This document shows positions 39,701 to 48,391 of a DNA stretch of 64,000 nucleotides, piece by piece. The DNA comes from RGIG7213 sp045544195 (lineage in GTDB: Bacteria; Bacillota; Clostridia; Oscillospirales; CAG-272), in assembly GCA_045544195.1 (NCBI GenBank), contig JAZPYO010000022.1, positions 1-64,000 of the forward strand. Direction: 5' to 3'. Each line of letters opens with the position of its first letter. The stretch's first letter is position 1. A model generated the notes under the pieces. The model searched no databases. It was not told the DNA's origin and saw nothing but the letters and a program-made list of their open reading frames with translations. The translations under genes were made by a program, and so were the position numbers.

Positions 39701-42700
39701 ACCCATTTTATCGGAAAATACTGCATCACCGGAAGACTGAATTTGACTAGACAGTGCCGAAAATGCTTCTTTAAGTGTATCGGCAGCTGCTGCGTCAGTA
39801 GCGGAATAGAAGTAAGGTGTGCCTATCAGATATCCGTCTTTGTCATACTGCAAATCACCGTTTGCATCCAGTATAGGATCAACAGATGCCATTCTTTCAA
39901 CAACACCGTTAAGAACCTCCGCAGTCATACCCTTATCATATTCAATACCGACAGTAACGGTATACATCGTTGCACCCAGACCGTTGACATACTCTATGTG
40001 ATTTGTAGCATTGCTGTCCGGATCGATTATCTTATATGTCTTTAAAGGATCTCCCTTTATAGCTTCTGCCATCCAATGTCTTCCCGCGGGGTTGTAGTAT
40101 TCTTTAAAGAGTTCGAACAAATCGTCTGTAAGAACTATTCCGTTCGGGTCCTTTTTGTCAGCCGTCTTGTGAGTAGAAAAATTCTCATGCCACAATGTGT
40201 TTTTATTACTGAAAGTACCTGTAGTGACATCATCCAGTGTACCATCGAGAACATATGACCACTTTGCTTTACCGTTTTTGTCGTGATGTACCCAACCGTT
40301 GTTTACTGTCTGTATTGTTGCATTTGAAGATTGTCCGCTATTGGACCATCTTGCACCAAAATAGTTGTACTGGAATGATGCACCGTCAGACATGAACAGT
40401 ACTGCCTGATTTCTTTTTTCTCCACGTGCTGCATTTATTGCCTTTTTCTGAGTTAAAAGATCATAGGTGATATCCATCGCCCTGTCGTAGTTCGTACCGC
40501 GGTTGATCCTGAGAACTGAGAAGTTTTCATACTCCTGAGCATTTAAAGGAGTCATTTTTACGATATCTGCTTTGACATTTGCAATAAAATCTGCAACGGA
40601 ATCATCGCTGACATCAACAAACTGAAGTCTTACTTTCGATTGGTCTGCTTCATTATAGTATGAATATCCATCATTCCAATTCGTATGCACACTCTGCAAC
40701 GGAGAAAGAATATGTGATGTATCCATATATGTTTGACCGTTGAAGGAAGCTATTGCCACGTCAACATCAGGGATCTTACCGTTAGTATCGGGAGCTCTGA
40801 GGCTTTCCAAAAACTCTACAAGAACCTCTCCGAGAAGCTCTACACGTGTCTTACATTTGGTGGTACAGTTTGTTCCGTTGCATCCGCTGGCATGCGAAAC
40901 AACTTCATCCATTGACGTTGAAAAGTCAAGCGTGATAACGATATCAGTACCGTTTGAAAGCGGAATACCGCTCACCGTCAAGTCGATATGAGATGTACCC
41001 GTTCCAAAATAGTCGTACTTCGAGGTGTCAGACGATTTTGTAACGTTCACAGAACCCTGCTCAGGATAATCGGGATAATTATCCGTTGTATCAGCAACCT
41101 TGAGAGTGAATGATTGGCATATAGTATATTCCTTGCCGTTATGTGTGTACTTTACAGTAACGTTATCATACTCAGCAGCCGCAGTGGTATCGAGCTCCTC
41201 GTCGCTTGAAAGCATGCCGTACGTTATCGGGTAAGAAACTGTAGAAACACTATCAGGGCTATGTGTCGTTATGTTGATCATTGCACCTGTTGCAGTATCA
41301 GCTGTAGCGTTATAACCAACCGTACCTTCATTTTTATCACTTATCCAGATTATAACACCCGATGTCTGTATACTGCGTTTTGCGTAGGCGAAAACACGGC
41401 CCTCGTATTCTGTACTGTTAAGTCCCGACGGCCATACTCCGTCATGGAATTCAGTCATAAATGTTTCATTTGCATCGTTATACGTCAATACATATGTAAA
41501 ATACCGTGCACCGTCTGTCGTAAAACGATTGATCGCTTCGTCTATTACCGGACTATAATTTTCATGAGTTGTAGGGAGGCTGGCGTAATAATAAGGGTTG
41601 TAGTTTATAGCAGCAAATCCAACATTCGACTGTGAATAATTCCACGCTGCCGCAGGATTTGTATATGTTACGCCCTCTCCGTTGGTGTTAGGATAACTCT
41701 TCAATATAGAATCGTGAATACGTGAAGCACCGCCTACTGTACAATACAGACTCGTATCGTTGTCCAACGGCCATAAACCTGCAAAAGCTTTATGCTGAAG
41801 ACTGGTGATAGCAGTTATAAAACGCAATCCTGACAAAGCACTGTCTAACTGATAATATGACGCATTGGGGAGTCGTATACCCGACAAATTACTGTATGTA
41901 CCATTACAAACTTTACTCTCCTTTGAAAAGTTTGATTCCTGTGTTAATCGCCAAAGAAGAGATTGTTGATCGTCAAGCTGTATGAACGATACACCGTTAT
42001 ATGATTCAACATTAACGGGGAATGCTTTTATGTGATTGTTTCTTCCTTCATAATACTGCATAGCGTAAGCATCGCCGGGGTCATCTGAGCTTACGATCAA
42101 AACTTCCTCAGCAACGGAAGGATCCTCGTTGTATTTTGCAGCTTTAAAGCTATCTACTAATGAATATACTGTATTCTTTCCGAATGCACGTATAATCTGA
42201 GCACATGTATTAGCAGGTCTTACTGTTACATAAACATCGTCTGTGGTTGTAAGAACTGCACCGTCTGAATATGTTGCCGTTGCAGTTACTCTTATGGATG
42301 CACCGCCAACGCCTACACCTTTAACAGTGCCGGCAGAATCAACAGTTGCATAAAGCCTGTCAAGGCTTTCGTAAGAGTAGGTGACAGTTGCACCGGATAC
42401 AGTTACTTCTGAACCGATACTGACTTGTTCTCCGACTCTAATAGTTTTATTTGAATCCGTAGTTGTCCATTGAGGCTTTTCTTTAACCGTAAGTGTCACA
42501 CCCGTTGCAACTGCAACATCATCGTATATAACCTTATAATTCGAGGCAATAACTCCGGGTTCTGTCAAATTCGAAACATATGTTGTTGCCGATGTAAGCA
42601 TATTCATCGTCACGGGAACAGCGGTAACATTCATACCGCTGGAAACATACATCGTTGCATTAGTTTTGCCTGTAAGGCTATCTTCAAACGCATAAATATT

Positions 42701-45007
42701 CGTTGTATCCACCCAAGCTCTCAAACCGTTAGCATCGGTTGTGACTTTTTTGTACATCATTACGTTTGAATATTGCTGACCTCTTCCTTCAGCAGTGGTC
42801 CTGTAATCGTTTGATGCCAATTCAGTAACAAAATTGCCTAAAGCACTGTCGTATCTGATATATCTTCTCGTTGATACATTCAAATCACCATACGTAGCAT
42901 CATTTTTCTGAGTGATCGCATCATCAATGAATATGCCAAAACCACCGATCTTCCAGGTGTTAAAGTCATTATTTGTATTACCGTTGCCATCCGCATCCTT
43001 AGGACATTCATTTACCAACGAGAAGTTTCCTGTTTCGGTGTTGATATTCGACGTAAGATAAAGGCCTGTGGCGGCGTTGCGCAGATAACCGCCCGAGCAA
43101 TATACCCACTCCATATACTCATCACACGAATCAATATACGTGCCATTAAAAGTTGAGGTACTGTATGTGCCGTAAAGTGCGACATTTCTCGTCCTTAGTG
43201 TAGGAGAGGTTTTCGCATTCAGCATCGCATACGCCCAACCATTGTCATTCTGATATCCGTTTACAAAAACATACGACTCACCTGCCACAAATGAATATGC
43301 GGGAGAGTTGGCACCACTACCGCCATTTACTGTTGTATAAGTGGAATTGGGAACGCTTGTATTGTTTTTCTTAACATCGTAAGCATTTATCAATTCATAA
43401 CGTGTATACTTAAGAGGTGTTGTTGTATCGGGAAATACAACAAGATCGTATGTCAGAACAACATCGTCGTAATAATTTCCATCATGGCTTGATGTGACCG
43501 TCAACGTAGTTTTTCCGGCCTTAACACCCGTAACAGACACCTTTCCATTTGAAAGCTTTACCGTGGCAACACTTTCATCACTGCTCGTAACTGACTTTAT
43601 AGTAAACTGCTCCAATATACAGTCAATGCCGATCGTCCCAGTGCTGCCTACTTTAAAGTTCTGAGCAACAGGACGGTCAGCCAATGTCACGCTTTCGGTA
43701 GTTTCGTTTACCTTGCGTGTTGCTGTGTTAGCATCAGCTGCAATTGTTGCACTTTTTACTCTTGTCGATGTAACGTTTGACCTCGGATAAAGATAGTCAA
43801 TATTAAGCGAAATGTTGAATTTATTATCGAGTCTTACAACATCGCCGTTTTTTCCAACGACCTGAGGATAGATATGAAGGTCGTGCATCTCGTAAGTAGA
43901 GAGATATTTACCCTCTGATTTAAGATTATGCAGTCCGTTGGCATCATATCTTTTAACTTCAACACGATCATCATAAATTGCAAACACCGTGCTTGTAAGA
44001 GTATTATCGGCAAATCCTTCAGCAGCAGTTCCTATATATCCTGTATATCCCGCATTCATATAAACGAAATTCAAGGTCTTCTCTGTAGCACCATAAATGG
44101 TTTTTGAATCCTTGACAGTTGTTGAACCGTTAGGGACATATATAATTTCACCGGGCTTGAGATATATAGATCCTTCACCGAGGTGTGCATCGTAGCTATT
44201 ACCATGGTTATGACCAAAGAGGTAAAATATTGTAAGTCCGTGTGAACCCGCTTTATTTATGACATCAAAAAGATAATATGCATATCTGTTATCTTCGGAT
44301 CTTGAACTGTGATGAAGCGGAACATGATTGATAATGAATATTGGCTTATTGTACTGCTGATCAACTTTAGCATTCAAATACACCTCAAGATCGGCAGCAG
44401 TCTTTTTTACCGTATCCTCACCATTTGCAAGGGTACCCTGCTGGTACATAAAGTCCTTTTCATTTATTGCATAGACACCGTACTCTTCAGTATCATGAGG
44501 ACCTGTCTCATCCAAGGGTGAGATAAAGAAGTCATGGTTACCCTGGATCATTACCGTGTCTTCGCGCGAAAGTCCGAATTGACTGCCCAAAACAGACTCA
44601 ACCGCTGCTGTACCGTCCTGGGTGATAATCAAATTATTTCCATAAGGATTTGCATCTTTATACTTTGAATAATTTGCATAGTCACCGCCGAACAAGGCAC
44701 CGGTAACCGCCTTATCTCCATTATAATCTTTTTTTATCGCCTTAACTATATCTGTTAACTGTGTGACACCATCTTTTATGCTGTTTGAGCCATACGTCAC
44801 AAGACCGGTATTCTGATCAATAGAATCAATCTTGCGCGGCTGGAAGTCAGAGCCAGCATAGACAACCGCAAGCGGCTTTGAGCTGTCTGCTGCATCTGCA
44901 AGAGCTATGGCGTCCTCAGCGATAACTGCTATGGGCGATGCGACGAATGTGAGCGCAAGTAATACTGAAAGCAAGCGCTTACATAATTGTTTTGGACTTG
45001 AAAACAT
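36737..45007 (-). CDS. Giant exported protein with metallophosphoesterase, Ig-like and VWA domains
   Basis: 2756 residues. Signal peptide 1-30 (cleavage near IA-ED). Residues about 45-330 form a calcineurin-like metallophosphoesterase with FGGDYANY (about 106), QGNHDFF (about 157), INHVPLHHS (about 232) and FGHNHGNSYD (about 267), all metal-ligand motifs present. Two BIG2-like Ig domains follow (about 440-530, 840-930). A von Willebrand factor A domain spans about 1340-1770 with the MIDAS sequence DFSTSMD (Asp1361), directly followed by a Cys-rich insert. An NDILFTDNATL-type Ig module (about 2100-2210) and a beta-sandwich module (about 2280-2415) come last. There is no LPXTG signal, membrane anchor or dockerin. 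Likely a surface adhesin or ectophosphatase; substrate unknown. GGAGG eight bases before the ATG. Confidence 0.85.
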   Translation of the reverse strand: MFSSPKQLCKRLLSVLLALTFVASPIAVIAEDAIALADAADSSKPLAVVYAGSDFQPRKIDSIDQNTGLVTYGSNSIKDGVTQLTDIVKAIKKDYNGDKAVTGALFGGDYANYSKYKDANPYGNNLIITQDGTAAVESVLGSQFGLSREDTVMIQGNHDFFISPLDETGPHDTEEYGVYAINEKDFMYQQGTLANGEDTVKKTAADLEVYLNAKVDQQYNKPIFIINHVPLHHSSRSEDNRYAYYLFDVINKAGSHGLTIFYLFGHNHGNSYDAHLGEGSIYLKPGEIIYVPNGSTTVKDSKTIYGATEKTLNFVYMNAGYTGYIGTAAEGFADNTLTSTVFAIYDDRVEVKRYDANGLHNLKSEGKYLSTYEMHDLHIYPQVVGKNGDVVRLDNKFNISLNIDYLYPRSNVTSTRVKSATIAADANTATRKVNETTESVTLADRPVAQNFKVGSTGTIGIDCILEQFTIKSVTSSDESVATVKLSNGKVSVTGVKAGKTTLTVTSSHDGNYYDDVVLTYDLVVFPDTTTPLKYTRYELINAYDVKKNNTSVPNSTYTTVNGGSGANSPAYSFVAGESYVFVNGYQNDNGWAYAMLNAKTSPTLRTRNVALYGTYSTSTFNGTYIDSCDEYMEWVYCSGGYLRNAATGLYLTSNINTETGNFSLVNECPKDADGNGNTNNDFNTWKIGGFGIFIDDAITQKNDATYGDLNVSTRRYIRYDSALGNFVTELASNDYRTTAEGRGQQYSNVMMYKKVTTDANGLRAWVDTTNIYAFEDSLTGKTNATMYVSSGMNVTAVPVTMNMLTSATTYVSNLTEPGVIASNYKVIYDDVAVATGVTLTVKEKPQWTTTDSNKTIRVGEQVSIGSEVTVSGATVTYSYESLDRLYATVDSAGTVKGVGVGGASIRVTATATYSDGAVLTTTDDVYVTVRPANTCAQIIRAFGKNTVYSLVDSFKAAKYNEDPSVAEEVLIVSSDDPGDAYAMQYYEGRNNHIKAFPVNVESYNGVSFIQLDDQQSLLWRLTQESNFSKESKVCNGTYSNLSGIRLPNASYYQLDSALSGLRFITAITSLQHKAFAGLWPLDNDTSLYCTVGGASRIHDSILKSYPNTNGEGVTYTNPAAAWNYSQSNVGFAAINYNPYYYASLPTTHENYSPVIDEAINRFTTDGARYFTYVLTYNDANETFMTEFHDGVWPSGLNSTEYEGRVFAYAKRSIQTSGVIIWISDKNEGTVGYNATADTATGAMINITTHSPDSVSTVSYPITYGMLSSDEELDTTAAAEYDNVTVKYTHNGKEYTICQSFTLKVADTTDNYPDYPEQGSVNVTKSSDTSKYDYFGTGTSHIDLTVSGIPLSNGTDIVITLDFSTSMDEVVSHASGCNGTNCTTKCKTRVELLGEVLVEFLESLRAPDTNGKIPDVDVAIASFNGQTYMDTSHILSPLQSVHTNWNDGYSYYNEADQSKVRLQFVDVSDDSVADFIANVKADIVKMTPLNAQEYENFSVLRINRGTNYDRAMDITYDLLTQKKAINAARGEKRNQAVLFMSDGASFQYNYFGARWSNSGQSSNATIQTVNNGWVHHDKNGKAKWSYVLDGTLDDVTTGTFSNKNTLWHENFSTHKTADKKDPNGIVLTDDLFELFKEYYNPAGRHWMAEAIKGDPLKTYKIIDPDSNATNHIEYVNGLGATMYTVTVGIEYDKGMTAEVLNGVVERMASVDPILDANGDLQYDKDGYLIGTPYFYSATDAAAADTLKEAFSALSSQIQSSGDAVFSDKMGADFDLQMDSSYTVNNKPYNITPPSITITSYPLYKYWEVGTNINGVIVTEDMVGKRKSDVGTVIEEITFAGTANDRQAYSNLIGEGKTNILKNGIIQGKNVWYNTYTTSVMLNGETYEPETFYWMIGNVPEDEYVLGYDIYLSGSMEGTAFGGIHYTNEYARLDYINHLGNKCFKTVESPTLPWKEAYIGVNFYFVNKEGMPLVNRKTGQTGSFDMAQTLGKEKTQYVKFALNDSESVSAIAKAEQYVPAGYTLYDSAAEYNVFASSSPSIPQRWEIKKGAYMDVSSTYVTQFSSNVKSSNALTETNSDYSYTNTIVYFAIVATVDCVPDAVVIDYGLPVDIDVMENDILFTDNATLTAVGATDKVPENPEDTEEYRKDYDKNDFTTSYEGSYGNASVINETDVRYKLKSMLMDGVETFTYVANYTGDLGVNGYYYGNVTVIPATSIYYEDSDKDFVKLSAFEYKKPNSEVADGWVTVGATSDASQNDDRIGDVAANIYGSDEAYSNCTTYSYGSAQKITVKRDSGSDPGLYGKAEFTFEGTGFDVISLTSSDTGTIVVQVKDSNGKQVRSSIVDTYYGYKYEDSKWTESYTSDVLYQVPVIKMTGLDYGEYSVTVSVSYAPIFAHNDDKEEYDFYLDAIRIYDPAKGNDTVQQSYAKDLEAFPKYDEIRNLLIAAKDFNSNVANSEVSGAIFIDGIRSLTDSTASGIKLNKLLPLEFGWSVPELLYPDLEDASDHVSDYAHYGPNNELYLDANQAVAFDFTAPVELQKVHLAVKALKGGVTAGTLEVYGYDANNKMTDRVVISTKSATDTYTDITKIISMDEDVASMTTIVIKNTGSSLISITNLKTTYSSEVSTASATVNQATANRAFEVLQMIETPEIYTMHTSKKVAEAGESVNVVLTTSANADYVTVNGVKVTAYTENSAGSRIWSVDVVASGDANMVIEALAYNVTGTASEAVSADVRIKAVENVEIVTVLGAYIDEAISGK

Positions 45008-45041
45008 ACTTTTTTCCTCCGTTTTTCAAGTGAAATGTCAT

Positions 45042-45067
45042 CAGGTGTTTAAGAATTAACACCTGAA
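45042..45067 (-). other. 5'-leader hairpin of the giant gene
   Basis: Perfect 9-bp arms TCAGGTGTT / AACACCTGA around an 8-base loop lie between the promoter and the ribosome binding site. No T-run follows, so it is a leader stem-loop rather than a terminator; it may stabilise the long mRNA. Confidence 0.55.
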
Positions 45068-45090
45068 ATTGATATTAATATACATAATGT

Positions 45091-45120
45091 ATTATAACAT
45101 CGAACAGAGCAAAAAGTCAA
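45091..45120 (-). promoter_or_regulatory. Promoter of the giant surface protein gene
   Basis: Minus strand TTGACT (45115-45120), 18-bp spacer, TATAAT (45091-45096), about 84 bp before the ATG at 45007. The rest of the intergenic stretch 45121-45260 is AT-rich with nothing further recognised. Confidence 0.75.
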
Positions 45121-45261
45121 GTGATTTACTCTTATTTTTTTTGTAAATTCAGTTATTTACACAATGTTTACATTATGCAAAGCCATTGCAAAAAAAACTG
45201 TCGACTATAGCGGATAATGAACGAATATTCACCGTCGTTTTAAGAATAAAAAAGAAAAAAA

Positions 45262-45289
45262 GCAGTTAAAAGCAAAGCGTTTTAACTGC
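45262..45289 (-). terminator. Terminator of the CDP-alcohol phosphatidyltransferase gene
   Basis: Perfect 10-bp arms (GCAGTTAAAA and complement) with an 8-base loop; on the minus strand it is followed by TTTTTTTCTTTTTT. A textbook intrinsic terminator 13 bp past the stop. Confidence 0.93.
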
Positions 45290-45302
45290 CGTTTTACCAT
45301 TT

Positions 45303-45884
45303 TCAGTTAAGAAATTTTTTGAGGGGATCGTTTTTCAATTTCAAGATCATCTTTCTTTTCGGATCGTAGTTTTTTGACGACAAGTGTATTATAAGCTCCT
45401 CCAAAGATGCTATGTTTGCAACAGTGCATACCGTTATACATACTGCTGTAAACGCCGCATTATTGAATATAAAATACGGAACTGTAAATATCGTAAGGCT
45501 TGTGAGCTTATTCATATACGTATGCACCGCGGCAAAGCGTTTATATTTTATTGCCGCTATAACATATGATGATGCCCTTACCGCCAGCGCCGTTGCAACC
45601 GTATACCAGACAAACTGCGGCAAAATATCAACAAGATTTGCGAATATTTTGAATATCATGACCGCGTAAAAAAGCATATCTGCGATACTGTCAAGCTTTG
45701 CACCGAATTCCGATGACGTTTTTGTAAGTCTTGCGGTTATTCCGTCAACAGCATCACTCAGACCGCAGAGCGTATATAAAACATAGAAAGCCACAGTAAA
45801 CGGTTCTACGAGCAGCAATATCAAAGAGCCGACCACTCGAAAAGCCGTTATACAATTTGCGGCTGTTAAATATTTAATCTTCAT
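45303..45884 (-). CDS. CDP-alcohol phosphatidyltransferase family membrane protein
   Basis: 193-residue integral membrane enzyme of phospholipid synthesis. The family motif DG-x2-AR-x8-G-x3-D-x3-D is complete in DGITARLTKTSSEFGAKLDSIAD (residues about 47-69). Four to six hydrophobic helices are visible. Members transfer a phosphatidyl group from CDP-diacylglycerol to an alcohol such as glycerol phosphate, serine, inositol or cardiolipin precursors; the acceptor here is not clear, so I do not name it pgsA. Own promoter TTGATA-17-TATAAT and own terminator. Confidence 0.85.
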   Translation of the reverse strand: MKIKYLTAANCITAFRVVGSLILLLVEPFTVAFYVLYTLCGLSDAVDGITARLTKTSSEFGAKLDSIADMLFYAVMIFKIFANLVDILPQFVWYTVATALAVRASSYVIAAIKYKRFAAVHTYMNKLTSLTIFTVPYFIFNNAAFTAVCITVCTVANIASLEELIIHLSSKNYDPKRKMILKLKNDPLKKFLN

Positions 45885-45922
45885 TCTCTCTATACTCCAG
45901 CCGAAAAAATATTGATGTTTTA

Positions 45923-45951
45923 ATTATAAACACATAAAAGAAAAATATCAA
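45923..45951 (-). promoter_or_regulatory. Promoter of the CDP-alcohol phosphatidyltransferase gene
   Basis: Minus strand TTGATA (45946-45951), 17-bp spacer, TATAAT (45923-45928), 39 bp before the ATG. Confidence 0.75.
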
Positions 45952-46012
45952 CTGTGTTATTGCATAAATTTGTAATTATTTGTTTAATTTTTCTCAATCA
46001 CACGTGAGCTTG

Positions 46013-46453
46013 TCAGTTTTTGTCCTTGAACATGGGGGTATATTCCTCGTTCCCCTTTGATTTTACAAAAAGTCTTGAAATAAGTATACCCAGATCAATA
46101 ACTGCGTATATTATAGCTACCGTAACAAGAATTACTATAAGCGTCTGAGGCGTCATATGGCTTCCGCTTGCCGTCATTCCGTTGAAATAGAACAACAGCG
46201 AAAGCGCAATAAACATCATCAACGCATGAAGCATATATCTTATCTGAAAGCTGAGCTTTTTTACCTTAAAGACAAGGTTTACAAAAGAAACTGCAAGAGA
46301 AAAAGCAAAAAGAACCAGCAGATTGTAAGATGCAATATATGAAACCTGCTCAAGCGTCACCTCGGCAAACACCGTCAGCGCAAAGACGAATATTGCAAAC
46401 AGCACACAGGCAAATTTTATCCTATCGTAAATAAGCTGAAAAGTTTTTTTCAT
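46013..46453 (-). CDS. Small four-helix membrane protein, DUF3021-like
   Basis: 146 residues with four predicted transmembrane helices (about 13-32, 40-60, 72-92, 104-126) and a short charged C-terminal tail. The topology and size resemble DUF3021 proteins of Firmicutes, but I see no diagnostic motif, so this is a weak match. No LytTR regulator, the usual partner of DUF3021, lies nearby. Own consensus promoter TTGACA-17-TAAAAT. Confidence 0.6.
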   Translation of the reverse strand: MKKTFQLIYDRIKFACVLFAIFVFALTVFAEVTLEQVSYIASYNLLVLFAFSLAVSFVNLVFKVKKLSFQIRYMLHALMMFIALSLLFYFNGMTASGSHMTPQTLIVILVTVAIIYAVIDLGILISRLFVKSKGNEEYTPMFKDKN

Positions 46454-46526
46454 TCAAGATCATCCTTTACAAATTTCATAACGAAATACTGCTTTTGACA
46501 CCGTGAAGGTATCCGTATTTTCGTCA

Positions 46527-46555
46527 ATTTTATCACGCTTAAAACGAATTGTCAA
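46527..46555 (-). promoter_or_regulatory. Promoter of the four-helix membrane protein gene
   Basis: Minus strand TTGACA (46550-46555), 17-bp spacer, TAAAAT (46527-46532), 74 bp before the ATG at 46453. Confidence 0.7.
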
Positions 46556-46635
46556 TATTTTGAGGTAAAATTTAAGGTTAAATCAAGCACATAGATATAA
46601 AAACGAATTATTTTATCCAAAGTTCAGAAAAAGGA

Positions 46636-46664
46636 TTGAAATTACCGTTATCTTATGGTATAAT
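46636..46664 (+). promoter_or_regulatory. Promoter of the Gfo/Idh oxidoreductase gene
   Basis: TTGAAA (46636-46641), 17-bp spacer, TATAAT (46659-46664), 35 bp before the ATG at 46699. Confidence 0.78.
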
Positions 46665-46698
46665 CGCATCAATAAGAAGCCGAAAGGAGAAATTCATT

Positions 46699-47856
46699 AT
46701 GGCAGAAAGCATACTTGACGCTTACAAGCACGAGCGTCACGAAGAAACTGTTATTGACACAACAAAAAAATTGAAGATAGGTATCATCGGTACGGGCTGG
46801 ATAGCAAGTGCTCATATGGAAAGCTACTTGAAAATGCCCGATGTTGAGATCGTTGCAGGTGCCGATCTTATTCCCGGTAAGGCAGACGATTTTTTCAAAA
46901 AATACAACATAAATGCCCGCACTTATCTTTCGCACAAGGAAATGATAGATGCCGAGCCTGAATTGGATGCCGTAAGCGTTTGCACCTACAACGCAACACA
47001 CGCTGAATGCACAATATACGCCCTTAAGAAAGGTCTGCACGTACTGCTTGAAAAGCCTATGTGCGTAACTCTCGAGGAAGCTATTGATATCTGCCGTGCG
47101 GAAAAGGAAAGCGGAAAGGTGCTTTCTATCGGATTCCAGCCCAGATTCGATGCAAACATGAAAATGATCAAAAAGCTCGTTGAAAGCGGTGAGCTTGGTA
47201 AGGTTTACTATATTCAGACAGGCGGCGGCAGAAGACGCGGTATTCCCACCCCCTTCGGAACCTCCTTCATTGAAAAGGAAACGGGCGGTATTGGTGCATT
47301 GGGTGATATCGGGTGCTATTCGCTTGATATGGTCATGAACGCTATCGGATATCCGAAGCCCCTCACGGTTACGGGATATAAGTCAGACTTTTTCGGAAAG
47401 AACCCCGAATATATGCCCTGCCCCGAGTATGCCGAAAAATTCGGTGTTGACGATTTCGGTGCAGGATTTGTAAGACTTGAGGGCGGAATAATCATCGACT
47501 TCAGAATTGCATGGGCTATGCACGTAGACACCCCCGGTGACACGATAATCTTTGGTACTAAGGCTGCTTTACGTATTCCGTCTACAGACTGCTGGAACGG
47601 TACTGTCGGCGGTCCGATGATACTGTATCATGATGTATGCGGAACACAGACGCAGACCGAAATACCGATACTTAAGAACTCTGAAAAGGATTCGCTGTTT
47701 GACCTTAAGATACGTTCATTCCTTGATGCGATCAAAAACGGAACTCCTTCCCCTGTTCCTTCAAGCCAGATCATATACAATCAGGCTATTTTATCGGGTA
47801 TCTGCCGTTCTGCAGAGCTCGGTCACGAGATCCAGATCGAAATTCCCGAAATTTAA
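46699..47856 (+). CDS. Gfo/Idh/MocA-family NAD(P)-dependent oxidoreductase
   Basis: About 385 residues. N-terminal Rossmann domain with KIGIIGTGWIASAHM and the family EKP motif in LLEKPMCVT, whose Lys is catalytic; C-terminal beta-sheet domain with GGIGALGDIGCYSLDMVMNAIG carrying the usual substrate/catalytic region. A 21-residue leader precedes the Rossmann fold. Members oxidise or reduce sugars, inositols and sugar acids; the substrate is unknown. AAAGGAG lies nine bases before the chosen ATG, and the promoter falls inside the longer frame opening at 46636, ruling that start out. Monocistronic. Confidence 0.9.
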   Translation: MAESILDAYKHERHEETVIDTTKKLKIGIIGTGWIASAHMESYLKMPDVEIVAGADLIPGKADDFFKKYNINARTYLSHKEMIDAEPELDAVSVCTYNATHAECTIYALKKGLHVLLEKPMCVTLEEAIDICRAEKESGKVLSIGFQPRFDANMKMIKKLVESGELGKVYYIQTGGGRRRGIPTPFGTSFIEKETGGIGALGDIGCYSLDMVMNAIGYPKPLTVTGYKSDFFGKNPEYMPCPEYAEKFGVDDFGAGFVRLEGGIIIDFRIAWAMHVDTPGDTIIFGTKAALRIPSTDCWNGTVGGPMILYHDVCGTQTQTEIPILKNSEKDSLFDLKIRSFLDAIKNGTPSPVPSSQIIYNQAILSGICRSAELGHEIQIEIPEI

Positions 47857-47873
47857 TTTCTCAACAGAATATC

Positions 47874-47911
47874 AAAAGCTCCCGACGGTCACAAGATCAT
47901 CGGGAGCTTTT
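47874..47911. terminator. Bidirectional terminator, copy A of a repeated hairpin
   Basis: Arms AAAAGCTCCCGA (47874-47885) and its complement (47900-47911) between the oxidoreductase and the converging lipoprotein gene. The sequence is nearly the same as the hairpin at 49098-49134. Confidence 0.85.
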
Positions 47912-47919
47912 TCAAGCTC

Positions 47920-48327
47920 TTATTCTTTCGTAAATGTGCCTATGTCCATGCTCTTTTTATCACATTCATCTCTTTCCTTGTCATACTCGACTATTACGTC
48001 ATAGTTTGCAGTATGAGTATGTCCGTAATCGTCAACCACGCTTACTGTTCCGCTGACTTTATACATAGTCGTTTTATCAGGGTCGATGTCATCTAAATAT
48101 TCATAATTTATATTTCTTACCGAGCCGTATGTGCAGTTTTTCCATTTGATATTATCACTGCCTAATTTTGATGCCGTTACCTTTGCCATAAGGTTTACCG
48201 TAGCACAGTCCTTTGCTTTTTCTTCAGGGGTTCTAGCGGTCGTATCATCCGAATTGCCGCAACCTGATAAACCAAAGCAGGATGCAAACATCATAATAAC
48301 CAATAATAAACTAAGAATTCTTTTCAT
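47920..48327 (-). CDS. Small lipoprotein of unknown function
   Basis: 135 residues. The N-terminal signal MKRILSLLLVIMMFASCFGLSGC ends in lipobox LSGC, so the mature protein should be lipid-anchored at Cys22-23 on the outer face. The mature part has two more cysteines (one in DCATVNL, one in KNCTYGS) and beta-strand-like segments (MYKVSGTVSVVDDYGH, ANYDVIVEYD). No family recognised. The ATG at 48327 has AAGGAG seven bases upstream; a longer frame to 48450 is not used. Sits 64 bp after the small membrane protein gene in the same direction, probably one transcript. Confidence 0.8.
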   Translation of the reverse strand: MKRILSLLLVIMMFASCFGLSGCGNSDDTTARTPEEKAKDCATVNLMAKVTASKLGSDNIKWKNCTYGSVRNINYEYLDDIDPDKTTMYKVSGTVSVVDDYGHTHTANYDVIVEYDKERDECDKKSMDIGTFTKE

Positions 48328-48391
48328 TTTAACTCCTTTTTGATAGTGAAACACCATACGATATCTGATTGAATCGCCGATCAGATATTTT

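Noticed and set aside
40381..41100. Open frames on the plus strand opposite the giant gene as real genes
   Set aside because: They lack ribosome binding sites and family features; the minus-strand frame encodes recognised VWA domain.
41270..41310. DTATGAM in the 2756-residue protein as an ApbE flavinylation site
   Set aside because: The residue after GA is Met, not Ser or Thr, and it is not in an FMN-binding domain; kept only as a near miss.
42380..42410. SGAT core in a BIG2-like domain of the giant protein as flavinylation site
   Set aside because: The Asp three residues before Ser is absent and the segment is an Ig strand.
45042..45067. Leader hairpin of the giant gene contains AACACC and GGTGTT like the XRE operators
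   Set aside because: The half-sites are in the reverse order (GGTGTT first, 8-base gap), so they do not match AACACC-N4-GGTGTT.
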